This document shows positions 49,598-60,188 of a stretch of 64,000 nt of DNA, in pieces. Every line of letters starts with the position of its first letter. Within the stretch, counting starts at the first letter, position 1. The translations under genes and the position numbers were made by a program. Source of the DNA: Didymella arachidicola (lineage: Eukaryota > Ascomycota > Dothideomycetes > Pleosporales > Didymellaceae); contig CM049996.1 in assembly GCA_016630955.3 (NCBI GenBank), positions 62,001 to 126,000 of the forward strand, in the 5' to 3' direction. The notes under the pieces are model-generated. The model was not told where the DNA came from, searched no databases, and saw only the letters and a list, made by a program, of their open reading frames with translations.

Positions 49598-52236
49598 TGG
49601 ATTTCACTCACTCATTGCTGTGCGGTAAACGCAGAGATCAGATTCCGACACGGACGGGAATGGCTAGCAGGTATATGGGCGCGCGCTGCTAGGTTGAACG
49701 CTGCAGTGCTGCAGCGGGAAGGCGGAATTGCAATTGGGTAAATGACCGACAAGGGAATTGACTGCAGATCTGATCAATCAGGCTGCACGAAAAGTATGGT
49801 TGGAAAGAATTGAAGGGAGATAGCGTGAGGGGTGAGGAAGGCGCAGCAACTTCGTGAGCATTGCTGGCTCGGTGCAATGACGCAGGCGTGAGATGGCTGG
49901 GAGCGAGCTTCAAGCTTGCTGAGCGGCGACGCCAATCAGCACTGCCCCCCAGCCAAGCTTCACCGAGCGGTTCCATCGCGCGGGAGATGCAGCTCCACTT
50001 GCCCCTGGCGCCGTTGCAGAACAGCGGGTATGATTTGAGACGATGCATGCGAAGCATTGCGCAACTTGGCTGCCACACGCAAGCATTTGCGCTGCTTGTT
50101 GCGCTGCTTGTACCGACATCAGCGGTGCTGCCCACCTCGCCGGATAGCGCGGACACGACATGCACGTCACCGTGCCAAAAATGTGCTGGCCTCGAAGCAG
50201 GCCTAAATCTCCCTGGCGATCATAGACTGCACGGCCCCGCGAGCAGCCGCCATCGAAGCAACCAACCACCTCGAAGATTCAACCACAACGTGCATGGCAA
50301 GTAAACACACGGCATGTACGATGCCAAGCGTGCATTCTTGAGCTCGGTGTATCATGGCGACCACCTCGAGCAACACTGCCCCCTTTGTGCCACCTTTGAT
50401 CAGCATTGGCCCGGAGTATTACCATCTCGCAGCTCGCACATGGCGCTGCAAGGACATGCATCGTTCTCGTGCTAAGTCCGCCAGCAGAGATTGGACGGAA
50501 TCTGAGTTGCGACCGCAGCAAACGTGGCCGAAGGCGAGTATACACAAGATAGTGTCTCTTGGCGAGTGTAAGATCACATATTCCGAGATGAGTACATGGC
50601 ATGGTCGGCGCCACTCACCTGCAGTACCACTCGCTCAAGATGACTAAGGGCATACGAGCATTAGAAGAAGAGCAGAAATACAACGATCCACAGTCGTCAG
50701 TGAGGAGACCCAAGAAAAGCATGGTCAGCGCGGAGAACTCGCCCGGACTTCGAGGCCCCACGTAAGGTGCAGACTACAATCAGCACCAGAGTCGTCCCGC
50801 CTCGCTGACTTTTCGATCACTCTTCTCACCCTCAGATCACAGTACCGTAACTCGAAATCCTGTTCGACCGAGTCCTGAAATTCAACTTTCCAACAGATAC
50901 TGACGTCTCCAAACAATTGCAACGATTGCTTTTGCGACTCCTGTTCGGCGATTCAAGTCGGCCCATGGATCTCTCGCGGAGACAAGTCCTTCTCAGACAG
51001 GCGTCTGAATAGCAGCCGTAAAGCGGATCTCTTGAGCGATCATGAAGTACAGAGAAATCAATCGTCATCTGACTGGATAGAATTGAAAAGAGAGCTGCTT
51101 TGCAGAAGGGTGTCAGACACATATCTTTTTTGCAACCACGGCAATCAATCCACTAGGCCTCAACGCGCACAAGGCCAAGCACCACGCTGTCGATATCTAT
51201 CAACACGACCGAGTCCTCGCATTCCGTTCTGGCAAAGGTCCTGATTTGCACACATAGAACTTCTATCTATTCCGCACGTGGAGGCTCCACGATCGTTCGT
51301 TTGGTCGAATCATGGCGAACATTCTACATTTCTTTTCTCGGCTGTACAGTTGGACACATGCCCCATATCTCACGCTGAGGGCTGTACTTTAATGGCAAGC
51401 GGCGATTGCATCTAAAAACGTCAAAGCTGGCAGCGTTGACCACCAGTTGAAGACGTAGAAATGACAAGAAGATACAGTACAGCTCTTCTGTACTTTACAC
51501 ACGCTGCTAGTAAGAGTTAAAGCCATTTGTATACTTGCATTACAAAAGGAACTGTTGTATAGCAGGAGCTGCTGCTGTGCACCTCGCTGGTTATGCCGGC
51601 TTGCTATGACCTACTGACATGTAGTCTCTAGATAGCCTCGAGTAGTTGAGAGGCCGTCAGATTCGTATTGACTTACCATGTAAACCTCCAGCTTTCAACA
51701 TCATCAGGCACTGTTCTAGGACAGTCTGCCGATTAGCTGAAATCGAGGCAGTACGTTCACTGACAGATTAACAGCTGTCGCGGCTATTACCAATGCGTGC
51801 AGCATCGCGATAGGGGTGCCTTCACAATCGCATTATCGAAATGATGTCGCATGCCAGTCATGCGGTGTGTCGCCTGCCCGTTCAAGATTCCGGTGAATTT
51901 CTTCGCGCCAGAACCTGGCACACAGATGCTGTGAACTTATCAAGCAGGGCTGTTTGGCCGCACCATGACGGCTGGACGGCAAGGCGACTTATGTGAGGCT
52001 CTGGAGGCTTATTTGAAGAATTGCAATTGGTTTTTTTTTTTCAATCAGGCATCCAGGCAGGGGTAGTTCGTGGATGAATCTGGCGGATTTCCGGCACTAG
52101 CGGCAAGATAACAGCTACTGATTGGTGGAGCGCCCTATGTGTAAGGCATCTCGCCTTGGTATCTTGGCGATACACAAACAGGTATATTATCAGACGACAT
52201 CTCAATCGGAAAGTTGTGGTCGATACCATCGCGGCC
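49598..52236. other. 2.6-kb region without a recognised gene
   Basis: The longest gene-free stretch in the window. Short frames occur on both strands at 49689-50650 and 50725-51250, none with family features or a consistent exon chain. One possible start (ATG at 50641, MTKGIRALEEEQKYND) reaches a donor-like GTAAGG after about 42 codons but I find no following exon. No TIR, tRNA or tandem repeat was found. Confidence 0.4.
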
Positions 52237-53852
52237 ATGGATCCAGAGAAGAGGGTAGCCCCGTTTGCCAACGAGGCACCTCCAAACTATTCAGTGCAGG
52301 ATGATCAACCAAAACCACCAAAATGGAGATGGTGGTGGAGAAAACGGGTTTGGATGCCGTCTGGATTCCTGATTGTCTTGCTATTGTTCGGCATCATATT
52401 TGGTGCAGCCTATGGTGCGCGGAAGTCGACGTCAGAGTAAGTAGACGTCTGTCACTCCACGGCCGATAAGCTGACATGATCTGAAGGGACGCGCAGAGCA
52501 ATCGAGATAAGTTGTACGCAGCTCAAGGGTCGTGGAACACGTCAAGCTCTTCCAGAAGACCAGCTCATACAAGCTCATCAGCCCATTGGAACAACGATTA
52601 CTTCTCTACTTACTCGACTCCACGTGCCTACCCTAGCTCCACGGCCCGTTGGGGCAATGACTACTTCCCCACCTCGTCCTCGAGTTACTATCCCTACCCA
52701 ACCCCTGCGCCGCCTCAGTCAGACGGCACCTTGCAACCCCAAGGGATGGTACCCCGAGACATCAGCGCAGTTGTAGGAGCCCCCGGACTACTTCTCTGGA
52801 ATTTGGCGTCGGACAAGCAACTCTACCGAAAAGAGCAAGGAGGTAGCTGGGAGGTCTACAGCGACCGCAAGTTTCTCTTCGCACCAGTGACCGTCAGCAC
52901 CAGCGAAACCGCACAGATGGCAGTCTCAGTCGATGCTACCAACGGTCGCATTGTGTACATGCGCTTTCGCGACGGCCAATGGGATGCCTGGCAAGACCTC
53001 GACTTTGCTGCAGATTTCCGAAGGCGGCCGGCTCTGGTTTCGAGGGCACAGGATAAAGTGGATGTCATCAATGTGGATCTAGAGGGTCGTGTCTGGACCG
53101 TATCACACGACGGTACGCAGTGGAGTACGTGGACTGAGCTCGCCGTCAGAGACGACAGAGTCTACGGTGACGTAGCAGTGACGACGTGGGCCGAAGAGAG
53201 GATCGATGTCTTTGCCAGGCGGGATGAGAGCGTGGTCCACAAGCACTGGTCGTCTGAGTCTGGTTGGGCGAATGATTGGGAGGATCTTGGTGACCCCTGG
53301 AAGAGCTACTACCACGATCCCCGCGATAGTGCTGGCTCACCACTCGCAGTTTCATGGCGTGATGGCGATGATGGTGTCATTGACGTATACATGGCCAGAG
53401 AAGGGCAGGGCAGTTCCCACAAGACCTTCCGCAACGGCGCGTGGAGCGACTGGAAGACCATGTCGGCTAGCCACGAAGGCTACGAATTCGTTGAGACACA
53501 GAGCATCGCCAGAGGGGATGGGCAAGACGGGAGGCCGTTCGCGTACCTCCTTTCGAGGGGCACCGATGATGGCATCCATCTGAACGCGCACAACGGCACA
53601 GATTGGGGATCATGGGTTTATATCTGGTTGTCACAGGAAAGAAGAACGGACTATCTGACCCGACAACTGGCTACATTCATTGCGGGAGGTGGAAGCGGGA
53701 GCGTGCAACTCATCGCAAGGGACATCCCCGGGAATGTGATGCGGCTCGAGGTGACTAGTTTGCCCAAGCAGTCTGACTGGGATAATACTGGAAACGACAA
53801 GTGGGAAAGTTGGGGCATGGCACCTGGAAATTTCCCTGGTCGAAGAGCCTAA
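52237..53852 (+). CDS. membrane-anchored beta-propeller, fucose-lectin-like protein
   Basis: Two exons, join(52237..52436, 52487..53852), 50-nt intron, 521 aa. A short cytoplasmic Pro-rich N-terminus (residues 1-40) precedes a signal-anchor helix at about 41-60 (SGFLIVLLLFGIIFGAAYG). A Ser/Tyr/Pro-rich stalk contains a near repeat (HWNNDYFSTYSTPRAYPSS, RWGNDYFPTSSSSYYPYP). The rest, about residues 170-520, is a chain of blades with W-x-x-W and aromatic repeats (RDGQWDAWQDLDF, HDGTQWSTWTELAV, SGWANDWEDLGD, RNGAWSDWKTM, HNGTDWGSWVYI, DKWESWG), typical of the PLL/fucose-specific lectin-like six- or seven-blade propellers. It probably binds glycans at the cell surface. Ligand specificity is not readable from sequence. 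Confidence 0.82.
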
Positions 53853-53953
53853 TACCGCGCTCAGCAGAGACAATGTCGGTGCAGGAGCAGTGGTCGATTA
53901 CATTTCAGTAACTCCTTATCGATTTCTCCCCTTGGGCACTTCCACCACTTATG

Positions 53954-54370
53954 TTATCGCTCGCTCTTGCTCCACTGATGGCTTGCCCTACCCTGCTTCA
54001 ATAGGAATGGCACTGGATCAAATACCTCATTCTGGAGGCAGTGCTGCCGCATCATCTTCCTGAGCTTCTGCATGTAGGCCACATGCCTCTCCTCGATAAG
54101 CTTGCACATGCTCTTTGGCTTTCTGCTTGATCTCCGGCTCTCCGTAAGGCTCTGAAAATACTTATCGAGCTGAGCAAGAAACAGCCCTAGTCAGAGGCTA
54201 TGATTCCAACGACCTACTCCCATCAATACTTTGTAAGCCAAGCATTGCATATAGTATAGTGGGATCCCGGTGAAAGTACCCTGACGACTCCAATACTCTA
54301 GCAAGCGCTTCTTTGCTGCAAGTGCGTCGTTCACTGCTGCGAGCCGTCCTGCAAGACACATAAGTGCCAT
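53954..54370 (-). CDS. small unrecognised protein, two exons
   Basis: Complement(53954..54169, 54218..54370), 122 aa, 48-nt intron with donor GTAGGT, a CTGAC branch site and acceptor CTCAG. The N-terminal half is helical (GRLAAVNDALAAKKRLLEYW, then QGTFTGIPLYYMQCLAYKV), the second half basic (ESRRSSRKPKSMCKLIEERH, YMQKLRKMMRQHCLQ). Alternative: the first exon starts further upstream, with 54353-54421 as an intron (GTAAGC ... TTGCAG), giving STAF before RRLAAV. Neither piece is obvious as a long ORF. I do not recognise the family; it may be a gene fragment. Confidence 0.4.
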
Positions 54371-54706
54371 TGCTAGGCTTCGCTGTACTCAGCCATTATG
54401 ATGATTCTAGTCGCTTACTGAATGCAGTAGAGAAATGTGGGATATGGGAAGATAACCTGAAGTGCTCAGGTATTCACTTTTGCGTAGTCGAATAGAAGAT
54501 GCGTTCACTGGCCGATACTTTTACTTCGATCGGTCACAGGCTCCAACAAAACAAGGAATCATCAGTGCCTATCTTTGTGTTAGTTGCATATACACAGACG
54601 CCCTGTTAGCGACAACGAACTTGCAACATGTTCTGCAAAATGAAAGATTGGGTTACTGCTACGGCAAGCGAAACTATATTATGGCTTGGGCACAGCCAAG
54701 GTGCTT
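54371..54706. other. intergenic, no gene seen
   Basis: 336 bp between the small two-exon gene start and the stop of the secreted protein gene, both minus strand. Possibly includes an upstream exon of the small gene (a frame ending at 54422). Confidence 0.35.
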
Positions 54707-55294
54707 CTAATTGACCTGTGCAGCAAGCGCGGCGACCTGATCTAGCAACGCCTTGCTCTCACCCGCAGCATTCTTTGTAACCTTGTCCCTCAGGTGATCA
54801 ACCTGCTGCCCTGCGTCAGCCGGTGGGTTACCCTGCGCGGTCTGAATCCTGGAAACCTGCATCTGCAGGAAGAACTTGGGGACCTTGATCGCCAAGTTGC
54901 CCCCGACGCTCCTGATACCTGCTTCGGTGGCTAGGTATACGTTCAGGTTGTCTTGGAAGGTCTTGAGGTCGGTGGATGCGAGAGGCTCTGCGGTTGCGAA
55001 TTTCTGGAGTGCAAACTCGAGTGGTGTTTGTGAAGACGTGGAGAAATCGACGTCGGAGAAGGTTGCACCGCCTGACGAGACGTCAGGGACACCGGAGATC
55101 GTCTTAGCTGAGTTGCTGCAGGTGACGGCGCTTTGTACGGAGGTTACAACATCGGCGACCTCGGCGGGAAGTGCTGTGTTGCCGACCACAAAGCAAGCCT
55201 TTGCTTGCCGAGGTGTAATGTCTGTGGTGGGTAGCGCTGTGGCGACGGATAGAACGCTAAGAAGGGCGAGCGCTGAGGAAGTAGTGGCGCGCAT
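54707..55294 (-). CDS. small secreted protein
   Basis: Single exon, 195 aa; start chosen at MRATTSSALALLSVLSVATALP, a clear signal peptide (the frame is open 11 codons further upstream). The mature part has two cysteines (ACFVVGN and TCSNSAK), likely one disulphide, and a helical Ala/Gln-rich C-terminus. Segments such as CFVVGNTALPAEVADVV, TPLEFALQKFATAEPLAS, and EAGIRSVGGNLAIKVPKFFL recur, as I recall, in uncharacterised small secreted proteins of plant-associated ascomycetes. Function unknown; effector status is speculation. Confidence 0.8.
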   Translation of the reverse strand: MRATTSSALALLSVLSVATALPTTDITPRQAKACFVVGNTALPAEVADVVTSVQSAVTCSNSAKTISGVPDVSSGGATFSDVDFSTSSQTPLEFALQKFATAEPLASTDLKTFQDNLNVYLATEAGIRSVGGNLAIKVPKFFLQMQVSRIQTAQGNPPADAGQQVDHLRDKVTKNAAGESKALLDQVAALAAQVN

Positions 55295-55882
55295 TTCGAA
55301 ATAGGGTATACAACTAGATTTGGACAAAGTGTTTGCGAGAATTGAAAACCTGCCAGTGGTTTTTGATGCGGAAACGACAGTCTATGAGCTGGAAAGAGGT
55401 GTGACTGACGATGGGCAGATCTTCGTCGTGATGCAGTCTGCTTTTGTAGCTGCCTGAACGTCTTGGAATATGACTGGGGATCTGATTTCAGGCGCCGCAT
55501 TGTGTGAATGTTGCAGATCAGGCATGTCTGCAGTTGTTCCTGTATCAGAAAGGCGGCGATGACAGTTCTGACAAGGTTAGTCTTCCGTTTTGGGCAATGC
55601 CGTGTCTCAGATGGAATCTGAGGCTTGCAAGGCATGGCCCACCTACTTCGATCTCTGTTCAATTTCTACACCTTCCCAATCATATCAAGAGGATTCGCCA
55701 TAGTTCGCTTCTGCGGCGAAATGGTGTCGCTGCCCACGTGACGCCAGACACGGCTGCAATAAGGCGGTTGTACTCAAACTGCCTCATTTCGTCCCGTCCA
55801 TCTGTTGTTGTCGGATACAGTGCAGGAGTAACTTCAGATCGTATTGCAGTGGCGATTCTGCTTCAATGCTTGCGCCATGATT
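55295..55882. other. intergenic, no gene seen
   Basis: 588 bp between two minus-strand genes, containing the promoter of the secreted protein gene. Frames on both strands at 55400-55900 are not protein-like. Confidence 0.4.
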
Positions 55883-56563
55883 CTACGCGTGCTCTCTCCC
55901 GTGCCGTTTCCTCCAGCTTCTGACGCCCTCATCAATGACATCCCTAGACACGCCTCTTGGTACAAGTTTCATTGTGACGCCAAGCACTTCTACGTTCTTA
56001 TTCCTGCTCTCATCGTCGAAAAAGAGCATTTCTTCATAGTCTAGTCCACTGTCTCGATGTATGCGCTCGAAGTGGGTGGTCTTGTTACCGGGGTAGATTT
56101 GCAGGTGGTCGAAATAGTCGATTGCGCGAGTAGAAGAGCCAGACGAGCTAGGAACTTTGAGGAGCTTGAGCATCTCGCGACCAAGCTCTGGCGCGTGTGT
56201 ACGGGAGGCTGCGCCGACCAAGATATTCTTGGCTTTGAGCTGAAAATGATCAGACCTTCCTGGTCGTGAATTTCAACCCACATATGTACTTACAGCTACC
56301 AGTATACCACCAATATCATTGTAGAAGCCATATGCCTCTCCATATCGATCTTTAACCTTCAACCCGCCCTCTGTGGCCTTGATAGGTCCTGTGACGTGTG
56401 TATCCACCCAAAACGGCCATAATGTGTAGTCAAGGTCGAACACGACGATCTTAGGTAGCGGTAGACCATCAGTGAATGTCGATGGCCACTGGACTTTCTC
56501 GGGTAATGTCGTTGTGGTCGCGGTATCCTCTGACCTCGTGGAGGTGTCGCTGCGGCGGGGCAT
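55883..56563 (-). CDS. magnesium-dependent phosphatase-1 (MDP-1, HAD superfamily)
   Basis: Two exons, complement(55883..56239, 56294..56563), 54-nt intron in phase 0, 208 aa. The HAD nucleophile motif is VVFDLDYTLWPFWVDTHV (motif DxDxT, residues about 40-57), with the Trp-Pro signature of MDP-1. Motif II appears as GAASRTHAPELGRE, and motif IV as LFFDDESRNKNVEVLG. Animal MDP-1 is a Mg-dependent phosphatase acting on fructosamine-6-phosphates and Tyr-phosphate model substrates, suggesting a repair role; yeast has a related protein. The start at MPRRSDTSTR is the first Met near the family start; the longer upstream frame is not conserved-looking. Confidence 0.9.
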
Positions 56564-57580
56564 CTTGGAATTTGGCAGGTACGAGAGGCTTGGCAACACC
56601 TGATACGCAAGGGAAACCGTAGTGGCAAGTACGAACGAAAAGTGTACCGTGTAGGTATCACAGCGTGGGTTAGGTAGTACTGCGATTATGATTAGAAAAA
56701 GATCGTTGAGTTGCGAGTGGCGCGCAGCCACGATGACATCACGCGTCTGCTGGAGGCGACTTCTGAAGCATCCCAACAACATCATCGCTATGTGCCACTG
56801 GCTACGCGACACCGCTCACATTTCCCACCCCAGTGTAACCACCATGAGATGCACAGCTGATTCAGATACACACGAAAGCCAATTGCTGTGGTAGGACTTT
56901 AAGAGGAGAAGTGAGCAGAAGGCGAGAAGCGCACGAGCTCTCATTAGATCATGTCTTATGGAGTCAGACATGTTTTGGACTCGCACAACAAATACTATGC
57001 AAGGTACACGGACCGATGCTTCAGCATAATGAGCTTCTTACGCGGTGATCTTCTCGTTGTGGGCTTACACGCCAGTAGCTTCTTGCAGCTCACACAGTGG
57101 ATTGCGATAATCAGGTTGTCGGTGTGCGTACTGTTGCCATACATCAAGAGCGCCGTCCGGCGCCCGGTAGTAACGGGTGCAGCCAATGCTGCATAACGTT
57201 TCGGTAATGGTGCAATCTCCGCCTGCGGCAATAGAAACCTAGCAATTCCCATTGCAAGACTTGCCGTGAATCAAGGCGGCTACAGCTCTCTACACTCAAG
57301 CACGGCTAGCGCCTTCAAGCGATCTGTAGAGGCCCTGCTGCAAGTCTCAACAAGCTGCAAGTATTACAATATGCTCCTGAAGGGCCTTGAGAAGGTCTTC
57401 GAAGAAGTGTTCGCGAGGGTACCGGCGATGGAGATCGCATCCCGAAATAACAGCATCATGACTTGAGCTTGTAGATCATCTGAGATTCTCCGTGTAGTTA
57501 ACATGAGCTGCACCAGGTACATATGAGTGCAGCTTGGTTCGTAGATTTTCCTTTCCCCCAAAACGCCTTGCAACAACATA
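56564..57580. other. intergenic, possible gene fragment
   Basis: About 1 kb. A plus-strand frame from about 57197 to 57466 is open for 90 codons and reads like protein in its second half (TASAFKRSVEALLQVS, MLLKGLEKVFEEVFARVPAM) but has no start codon or donor/acceptor partner. It could be a fragment of a decayed gene. Nothing else seen. Confidence 0.35.
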
Positions 57581-58911
57581 TCAAACGCGCGAGATGACCC
57601 AGTCCTTCTGCACATGGATCGCGGCATCGTTTGGCAGACTTGCGGTAAGCTTGCGCTCAGAACTTGCGTCGTCTGAGGTGACCAGAGTCTGATCCTTGTC
57701 GGCCTGCACGTGATTAGCTGTGAACACGGTCATCGGTAGTAGAAGCTCTTACCAACTCAATCCAAGCCGTGTGGTGACCGACCTTGTTCGGGGCAACTGC
57801 ACCTAGCTGTCTTGACCCGGACTGCTTGTGGGAGCCCGGTGCTCCAGAGCCATCCGTCGATGAAGACTTGTATTTGGCCCGAAAGCGGATATAAAATGGA
57901 CGAAGCATGGGAATGTTGATACACAGTCCCGCTAGCATGAGCTCGATGCTACAGAGCATGAAAGTCGTGAGCGAGGTTCCAGTCAGGTTCCCGATGAGGT
58001 CGATCGCGTAGATCAAAACTAGGAGAGGTCAACATCTGTCCGTAGAAGTAATTGAAGCTACTCACTGAAACGAGCCAGCGATATTATGATGCATGCACCT
58101 CCAAGACTGAAGCAGGCGAGTACGGCAAACTTCTCAGTCTTGCGCATTTGAAGCTGCCATACTGACCTGATTGGTAGCACAACTATAATGAGATCTGTGA
58201 CCAAGTTGGTCCAGATCAAGCACTTCCTGGGGTCGGTGTCAGAGTGGGCTTGCCTAATCGTGGAAGCGGGCCAACTTACAAAATCAGAATCTGGTCCATG
58301 CAATGGCCCACACGCTCAATAGTCCACTGCTGCGAGATGGGATCGCAGAGGAATATGAAGAGGAAGTTGAACGACAGGGCCCAGGCCACAACGATAGCGC
58401 CCGCGCCGTACACCCATACTCTCAGCTGGTTGGAAAACACTCGCATGTAAAGTGCAAGTTGGCTCATCTTGAGGGCTGCCAGACACCAGATGTAGACCAA
58501 GGTGAACGCAAAGGTAATTTGCATTATCACCGGAAGATTGTGCACCACTGTCGCTGGAGTCAATTACGTTCCTATCTCTATACTCGACTTACCCACACTT
58601 TAAGTATACTGCAGACTCTGGGTCAAAGTTCCAACCAACCCCGATCGTGAACACAATGGCATTCATGACAATTGTACCACTGGATAAGATCTGCCGGTGC
58701 TGTGAGCAACAGACTACTGCGACACTGATTTTGGAAAACTCACCAGAGCTACAGCTGAAAGTATGTCATCGAGACCAATGCCGATTCCACGGATGCGGCC
58801 TACAAATCGAAAGACAACCGTTATGGCGAATAGAACCCATAGTACAGCGATAGCAATGAGTGAATCCCGGGCACTGCCCGTCATGGGTATGGGTTCAGTC
58901 TTGATGAACAT
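57581..58911 (-). CDS. Pth11/rhodopsin-like seven-transmembrane protein (second)
   Basis: Six exons, complement(57581..57703, 57753..58018, 58066..58226, 58280..58553, 58597..58690, 58744..58911), 361 aa. The start MFIKTEPIPMTGSARDS precedes TM1; IGIGLDDILSAVAL is the family motif GxDDxxxxxA; TM3-4 carry VIMQITFAFTLVYIWCLAALK, MSQLALYMRVF and VVAWALSFNFLFIFLCDP; then DQILILKCLIWTNLVTDLII and a TM7 GTSLTTFMLCSIELMLAGLC; the tail is Ser/Gly-rich. This is the classic fungal rhodopsin-domain layout. To keep frame, exon 2 must use a GTGGGT donor at 58591-58596 instead of the overlapping better-looking GTAAGT at 58592; this makes a short 43-nt intron and is the weak point of the model. Confidence 0.78.
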
Positions 58912-60188
58912 GTTCGCTGGCGGAAAGAAGGAAACGCAAAGACTGTGGAGGCGATGCGAGCAGGCAATAGCGCTCGCGTGGCCGTGAACGGTTCTGACAC
59001 TGAACTGACAGCTCACTACACATATTTCCCGGGTCCCCTTCAAGCTCTTCTACTCCCGCGATTCGGGCAAACCACGGGGCTGTCGACCATCGCTCGTCGA
59101 CGCGAACAGGAGCATGATCTGTAGGATCGGCAGCTATTTTCTTAACATGCATTGTAATGTCTCCCCTTTTCAGTCAAGACGGACAGTGCGTGCTTGTTCT
59201 GTAACCTTAGGTGGCCTGAAGGAGCGCGATATGACGAGCCCGACAGGCTTTAGAGAATCCTTCGCGGGATGTCTGCATCGGCAGGGCAGCCGTGCGGAAA
59301 ATTTGTCTGCATGCATAATGGGAACAAGTAAGTGTTGTGATGATCCTTGGATGGTTGTTCGGCGCGAAGTGGCTGCCGCTTTCCCGTTGGCCCGTTCCTT
59401 CCACTCCGCCGGGCCATTTTACGGCGTTATTCTTCTTCTCCACTCTCGAAGGATGAAAACAACAAGGGTCACTATATCACTCGACGCCTTTCCCTCGCGT
59501 ATCCTTTCCGCTGGGGCTACTTTTGAGTCAGAACTCATGGTCTGAGAAGCCGCATCGAGTCGCCGCGCACGCCCGGGCAGTCACGACAACATTCACGCTT
59601 TGATGGAAGGTACAGCGATCGCATTGCGTAGCTTCCTCTAAAGCCGCGCCCTGCCCTAAGTTTGATGTTTCTGGTCACAACGGTGACAACTATTTGAGCC
59701 CCAAGGATGACCTACAAAGCTCGAGGATGTTTGTTTCACACGCGTGGGCCGCCTAGCGCATTGCGCACCAGACGACGAGCTTTACAAACGGAACATGCTC
59801 CGCATGCGCGCGACGTCGTAGAAATTATTGGACCTTCCTGCTCTCGGCCAAGATCATCGCACGTGGCTACACTATGCCGTGGACTAAATGCACACAGGTC
59901 CACCCCGGATCCACTCCAGAGCCACTTTGCAACGTGCAACTTGCACCCTTGCCCGTCGATTCAGGACGAATCAGGGACCGCTAAATGGCAAGCTTTCACA
60001 GTCAAAAGGGGCTTCTCCCGGAAAGGTCACGCTATCAGCGGCCTGAGAAGAAGCGTAGGAGTTAGCGGCCACAGTTGAAATAGGATATTGCTCATGTCAG
60101 GCTGGTAAAGGTATATAGGTCTTGTGAAACTCCTTTCGAGCCCTTGTGAAATGTGCCGCCCCGCAAATCACATCAGATCGACCTCAAC
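58912..60188. promoter_or_regulatory. divergent intergenic region, 7TM gene / P450 gene
   Basis: 1.28 kb between divergent starts. No coding sequence recognised; the frames at 59114-59545 and 59707-60078 lack family features. A TATA-like TATATAG at about 60113-60119 lies roughly 70 bp before the P450 start codon. Confidence 0.4.
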
